Shown here: piece by piece, positions 60,886 through 64,000 of the stretch
Layout: each line of letters opens with the position of its first letter
Numbering within the stretch: the stretch's first letter is position 1
Notes under the pieces: generated by a model
Database searches by the model: none
Seen by the model: only the letters and a program-made list of their open reading frames with translations
Told to the model about the DNA's origin: nothing
Origin: Prevotellaceae bacterium UBA1075
GTDB lineage: Bacteria > Bacteroidota > Bacteroidia > Bacteroidales > Bacteroidaceae
Reading direction: 5' to 3'
Assembly (NCBI GenBank): GCA_002316015.1
Contig: DCCS01000044.1
Span: forward strand, 70,004-134,003
DNA length: 64,000 nt
Translations under genes and position numbers: made by a program

Positions 60886-63336
60886 TTACTTTTCGGTGTG
60901 CTCGCCCGCATTTGGACGCTGTCCATAATGGCCATATACACCATAGTGGCCGTAGCGGCCGTAATTGCCGTACTTCCCGTACTTGCCATAGCCGTAGTAG
61001 TAACCATACTTTCGCTTGCGCAGGTCCACGCCATTGAGCACAAGGGAAATCTTAGGCATCTTGTCCCCTTGCTTGAGCTCGTTGATGAGCTTGAAGTTGG
61101 ACTTGGGCGAGAAGTCGGCACGGCACACCATGAGTGTCATGTCGCCCACGCGGGCGATGGACAATGTGTCGCTCACCAAAGCCACGGGCGGCGTGTCGAG
61201 TATCACATAATCGTAGTGCTTGCGAAGTTCCAATATGGCATGGTCAAGTTGCACGCGGGAGATGAGTTCGCCCGGGTTGGGGGGTATGACACCCGCAGGC
61301 AGGACATCCAGGTTGGGGTTGCACACGCCATGCAGTATCTGCCTGTCAAGCATCTCGTAGGACTCGTCGCTGCTGGACAGGAAGGTGGTGATGCCACGCT
61401 TGTCCGAAGGCAGGCCAAAGAGTTTCACGAGTCGGGGCTTGCGGATATCCAGTCCCACAATGATGACATGCTTGCCCAGCAGGGAGAGTGACATGGCGAG
61501 GTTGGTGCTGACAAACGTCTTGCCCTCACCTGGGACACAACTCGTGCACACGATAACCTTCTCGTCCCCCCCCAGCACAAAGCGCAAATTGGTGCGCAGA
61601 CCGCGAAAGGCCTCCTCCATCATGTCGTTGGAGTTCTCGCGTACTGCCAGTTTGTGCTCTCCGTCATGCGACTTGGGAGCCAGCGGTATGTCGGCGATCA
61701 GGGGTATCTTGGTCAGTTTCTCCACATCCTCGCGACCTTCGATACGGTAGCGCAGCATGCCCAGCAGATACACCAGCCCTACGGGGAAAGCCATTCCGAG
61801 CACGAGCGCGCCCATCATGACCATCTTGCCCTTGGGCGACACCTTGCCCTCGCTCCTGGGCGCGTCGATGACACGCGCCTTGGTGGCAGTGCTGGCCAGG
61901 GAGATGAAATTCTCCTCACGCTTCTGCAGGAGCATCAGATAGAGCTCCGCCTTGATTTCCTGCTGCCGCGTGATAGTGTTCAGGTCGTGCTCCTGGGTGG
62001 GCACCTCGCTCACACGCTGGCTGAAGAGGCGGAACTGGCTGTCGGCACTGCGCTTCTGCGTGAGGATGTTGTCACGCACGTTCTTCAGGCTGAGCCGTAT
62101 GCTGGGCCACATCTCCTCGAGTTGCGAAGTGATGCGCTTCACATAGGGGTTGTCGGCGCTTGACGACTTGAGCAGGCGGTTGCGCTGCAGCACATAATCG
62201 TTGTACTTGTCGAGCATCTTGCTCATGTCGGCATCCTTCAGCCCCAGGTTTGAGGGGATGACGCTGAGCGCGTTGCGCGGGTCGTCCATGTAGTCGAGCA
62301 GCGCAGTCACCAGGTTGAGCTGTGTCTCCAGCTCCACCTGCTCCTTCTGGTACTCTGTGCTCTTGGTGAGGGCGTTGCTCGCGTCGTTGGTCAGATTGAT
62401 GAGTTCGTTGCGCTTCTTGTATGACTCCAGGCTGCTCTCCGTCTCGTCCAGTTCCGAGCGTATGGCCTCGATGCGGCTCTTGAGGAACTCCTCGGTCTTG
62501 AGCGCCACCTCGTTCTTGTCCTCGTTTGCGTCCTCGTTGTAGCTCTTGAAGAGCTCGTTCAAGTAATCGACGGCCCGATCGGTCTGCGTGTCCACATACT
62601 TCAACTCGGCCACTGTGGTTGTCTTGCTGGTGGCGGTGGCCGAGAGGCGCGCGCCATAGGACTTTGCCGCCGCCTCAAGCGGCATGATGGTGGCATACAT
62701 GTCCCGCGTGGTGGGCTCCGCTACGGGGTTGCGCTGAAGCGTGACAGTACCCACCGGGGTGCTGAACGAACCGGGCAGCGACTTCACGTCGCGCTCAAAG
62801 ACCATGGGCTCCTTGGCCTTGGGCGCATACAGCTTGCCCTTGACATGCAGCCCGCTGCCCCTGCGGCTCACACGCAGGAGAATGAGCGACTGCATGTCGT
62901 CTATCTGGTTCCCCGGCATATCCACAATATAGGGATTGTCCTTGTACATCTCATGCTTGCGTATGCGCCCTTCCAGTTCATAACCCACATAGAGTTTCAG
63001 GGCCTTCACCACGCGCTTGCTGATGTTCGAACTGGCCAGGATCTCCAGCTCGTTGTCGAAGCCGTTAGAGTTGGATATCACTCCCATGCTCTCCAGCGCC
63101 ATCTGCCCGCTGCGGTACATGGGCGAGCGTGAGTCCTCGTCCTTGACCAGAATCTTCATGCTGTACGCATACACGGGACGCGTGTAGCGCAGATAGCAGA
63201 AGGCAAGCCCCAGTGCCACGATGGTGGACAGTGCTATCCAGTACCAGTTGAGGACTATGATTTTCCACAAGGAGGCAAAGTCAAAACCGCTCTGCTCTTC
63301 CTCTCTGTTCTCTTCGTTTGCTACAAACTCGGCCAT
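60886..63336 (-). CDS. Wzc-type polysaccharide co-polymerase and BY-tyrosine kinase
   Basis: An 816-residue inner-membrane protein controlling export and chain length of surface polysaccharide. The N-terminal Wzz domain has two transmembrane helices (about residues 28-48 and 505-525) flanking a long periplasmic coiled-coil. The C-terminal cytosolic kinase carries Walker A CVPGEGKTFVSTNLA, Walker A' VGLDIRKPRL and Walker B YVILDTPPVALVSD. It ends in a Tyr-rich tail of 12 Tyr in YGx repeats (GKYGKYGNYGRYGHYG), the expected autophosphorylation cluster. It has its own promoter element at 63385-63392, and wzi follows immediately. Confidence 0.94.
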   Translation of the reverse strand: MAEFVANEENREEEQSGFDFASLWKIIVLNWYWIALSTIVALGLAFCYLRYTRPVYAYSMKILVKDEDSRSPMYRSGQMALESMGVISNSNGFDNELEILASSNISKRVVKALKLYVGYELEGRIRKHEMYKDNPYIVDMPGNQIDDMQSLILLRVSRRGSGLHVKGKLYAPKAKEPMVFERDVKSLPGSFSTPVGTVTLQRNPVAEPTTRDMYATIMPLEAAAKSYGARLSATATSKTTTVAELKYVDTQTDRAVDYLNELFKSYNEDANEDKNEVALKTEEFLKSRIEAIRSELDETESSLESYKKRNELINLTNDASNALTKSTEYQKEQVELETQLNLVTALLDYMDDPRNALSVIPSNLGLKDADMSKMLDKYNDYVLQRNRLLKSSSADNPYVKRITSQLEEMWPSIRLSLKNVRDNILTQKRSADSQFRLFSQRVSEVPTQEHDLNTITRQQEIKAELYLMLLQKREENFISLASTATKARVIDAPRSEGKVSPKGKMVMMGALVLGMAFPVGLVYLLGMLRYRIEGREDVEKLTKIPLIADIPLAPKSHDGEHKLAVRENSNDMMEEAFRGLRTNLRFVLGGDEKVIVCTSCVPGEGKTFVSTNLAMSLSLLGKHVIIVGLDIRKPRLVKLFGLPSDKRGITTFLSSSDESYEMLDRQILHGVCNPNLDVLPAGVIPPNPGELISRVQLDHAILELRKHYDYVILDTPPVALVSDTLSIARVGDMTLMVCRADFSPKSNFKLINELKQGDKMPKISLVLNGVDLRKRKYGYYYGYGKYGKYGNYGRYGHYGVYGHYGQRPNAGEHTEK

Positions 63337-63384
63337 GTCTTTAGTTCAGTCTGCGTTTATTTGCGTTGTTACTCTACTGAACCA

Positions 63385-63392
63385 CAAAAGTA
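63385..63392 (-). promoter_or_regulatory. Bacteroidota -7 element for wzc-wzi
   Basis: The minus strand reads TACTTTTG (TAnnTTTG), 48 bases before the wzc ATG. Confidence 0.55.
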
Positions 63393-63487
63393 CACAATAA
63401 TGGGGAATGCGCAAGCATTTCACGAAAAAAATGCCAACAAACCGATTTTTTCGCGCCCCGTAGGCCAAATGTCCCAATAAAGTATTG

Positions 63488-63495
63488 TACTTTTG
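63488..63495 (+). promoter_or_regulatory. Bacteroidota -7 element for the glycosylphosphotransferase gene
   Basis: TACTTTTG (TAnnTTTG), 73 bases before the start codon at 63569. It diverges from the wzc promoter about 100 bp away. Confidence 0.5.
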
Positions 63496-63568
63496 CACAT
63501 GAAGTAAAACGAACAAACGCGTGCCCTGCCATGCGCACCGCCGCACTGGGCAAACCACACACAGCCAG

Positions 63569-64000
63569 ATGATGAACAGCAGATATCCCGAAGAATCCAC
63601 CGTCACCAGAATTTTTGTCAACGCGATAGACATCATGCTCCTGGGTGTCAGTTTCCTCACGACACACTATGCCCTCCTGCACACAGGACAGGAGTGGATT
63701 TCCATGGAGTTCACGCAGCGTTTCCTTGCCATAGCTGTATTGTGCTATGTGCCCGTGGCCGTGGCCTTTCCGCCCATCGCGCTGAGGCATGTGTGCAGCA
63801 GCGACAAGATAGCCGGCAACGTGTTTGCCACCTCCACGGCGCTTCTCGCGGTGTTTCTGCTGGCAATCCACCTGGCCAGGTACGACTTCTTTCCGCGTGC
63901 CTATTTGCTGGGTGTCTATGCGATGTTCACGCTGCTGCTGCTGAGCGAGCGCATCTTGATATTCAGGCATATGACCAACACGCGCCACAAGGGGGAAAGC
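63569..64000 (+). CDS. Polyprenyl glycosylphosphotransferase, N-terminal part (cut by window end)
   Basis: The frame is open from ATG 63569 (MMNSRYPEESTVTRIF) to the last base, 144 codons, so it is partial. It begins with a short cytosolic stretch, then four transmembrane helices (VNAIDIMLLGVSFLTTHYA; FLAIAVLCYVPVAVAFPPIA; VFATSTALLAVFLLAIHLA; AYLLGVYAMFTLLLLSERIL). This is the N-terminal membrane domain of WcaJ/WbaP-type initiating sugar transferases, which load the first sugar-phosphate onto undecaprenyl phosphate. The catalytic domain lies beyond the window. Placement opposite wzc/wzi supports the call. Confidence 0.7.
   Translation, partial: MMNSRYPEESTVTRIFVNAIDIMLLGVSFLTTHYALLHTGQEWISMEFTQRFLAIAVLCYVPVAVAFPPIALRHVCSSDKIAGNVFATSTALLAVFLLAIHLARYDFFPRAYLLGVYAMFTLLLLSERILIFRHMTNTRHKGES

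Overview
This window looks like chromosomal DNA from a GC-rich member of the Bacteroidales, plausibly Prevotellaceae. The GC content looks close to 60 percent but was not computed. The evidence is the recurring Bacteroidota promoter element TAnnTTTG a short distance upstream of many genes, conserved gene strings (parA-parB-DUF5683-lytic transglycosylase-rel; topA-aroK-speA-argB-ECF sigma; surE-lpxB), a type IX secretion plug protein, a menaquinone gene and a Wzi/Wzc capsule system. No rRNA, tRNA, CRISPR array or intact insertion sequence was seen.

Layout: 1-14.8 kb is housekeeping. It holds alaS, a MerR regulator, bifunctional rel, a LysM transglycosylase, a DUF5683 protein and parB/parA on the minus strand, then surE and lpxB on the plus strand. 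Two perfect DnaA boxes sit between parA and surE. A flippase-like membrane protein, a low-molecular-weight tyrosine phosphatase and aroB follow. From 14.9 to 23.6 kb there is a minus-strand train. Reading in the direction of transcription it encodes a secreted protein of unknown function, an HPr-kinase-like P-loop protein, a Ser/His-type S26 peptidase, a PqqD-family protein, a TRIC-type channel, a type IX secretion plug protein, an AmpG-like transporter, a DUF1460 peptidoglycan amidase and a large lipoprotein. From 23.6 to 26.7 kb the sequence is less GC-rich, with menA, repeats and two decayed reading frames. From 26.7 to 31.3 kb are htrA, the RNase P RNA gene rnpB (too structured to appear as an ORF), a YihY/BrkB membrane protein and a Nudix hydrolase. 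From 31.4 to 48.9 kb are three large secreted glycosidases (GH3, GH36 and GH2 with a C-terminal discoidin-like module) and an esterase-like hydrolase, interrupted by topA-aroK-speA-argB and an ECF sigma/anti-sigma-like pair. From 48.9 to 58.6 kb are azlCD, asparaginase with an M15 peptidase, and a His-rich small protein followed by a complete CusBA/TolC-type metal efflux system. The right end opens a polysaccharide locus with a lipocalin-like lipoprotein, wzi, a Wzc-type tyrosine kinase and, on the opposite strand, the start of a polyprenyl glycosylphosphotransferase cut by the window end.

The signals least explained by known families are: (i) short tandem arrays in intergenic DNA, one family with a 23-bp period (core AGTAGTACT, at about 13.7 and 25.3 kb) and one with a 22-bp period (core GCATGC, at about 11.8 and 43.3 kb); (ii) the PqqD/S26-peptidase/HprK-like cassette, which looks like peptide-maturation machinery with no visible precursor or cyclase; (iii) the paired DnaA boxes beside parA; (iv) promoters placed so close to start codons that the mRNAs may be leaderless; and (v) the multiply frameshifted genes at 25.4-26.5 kb.
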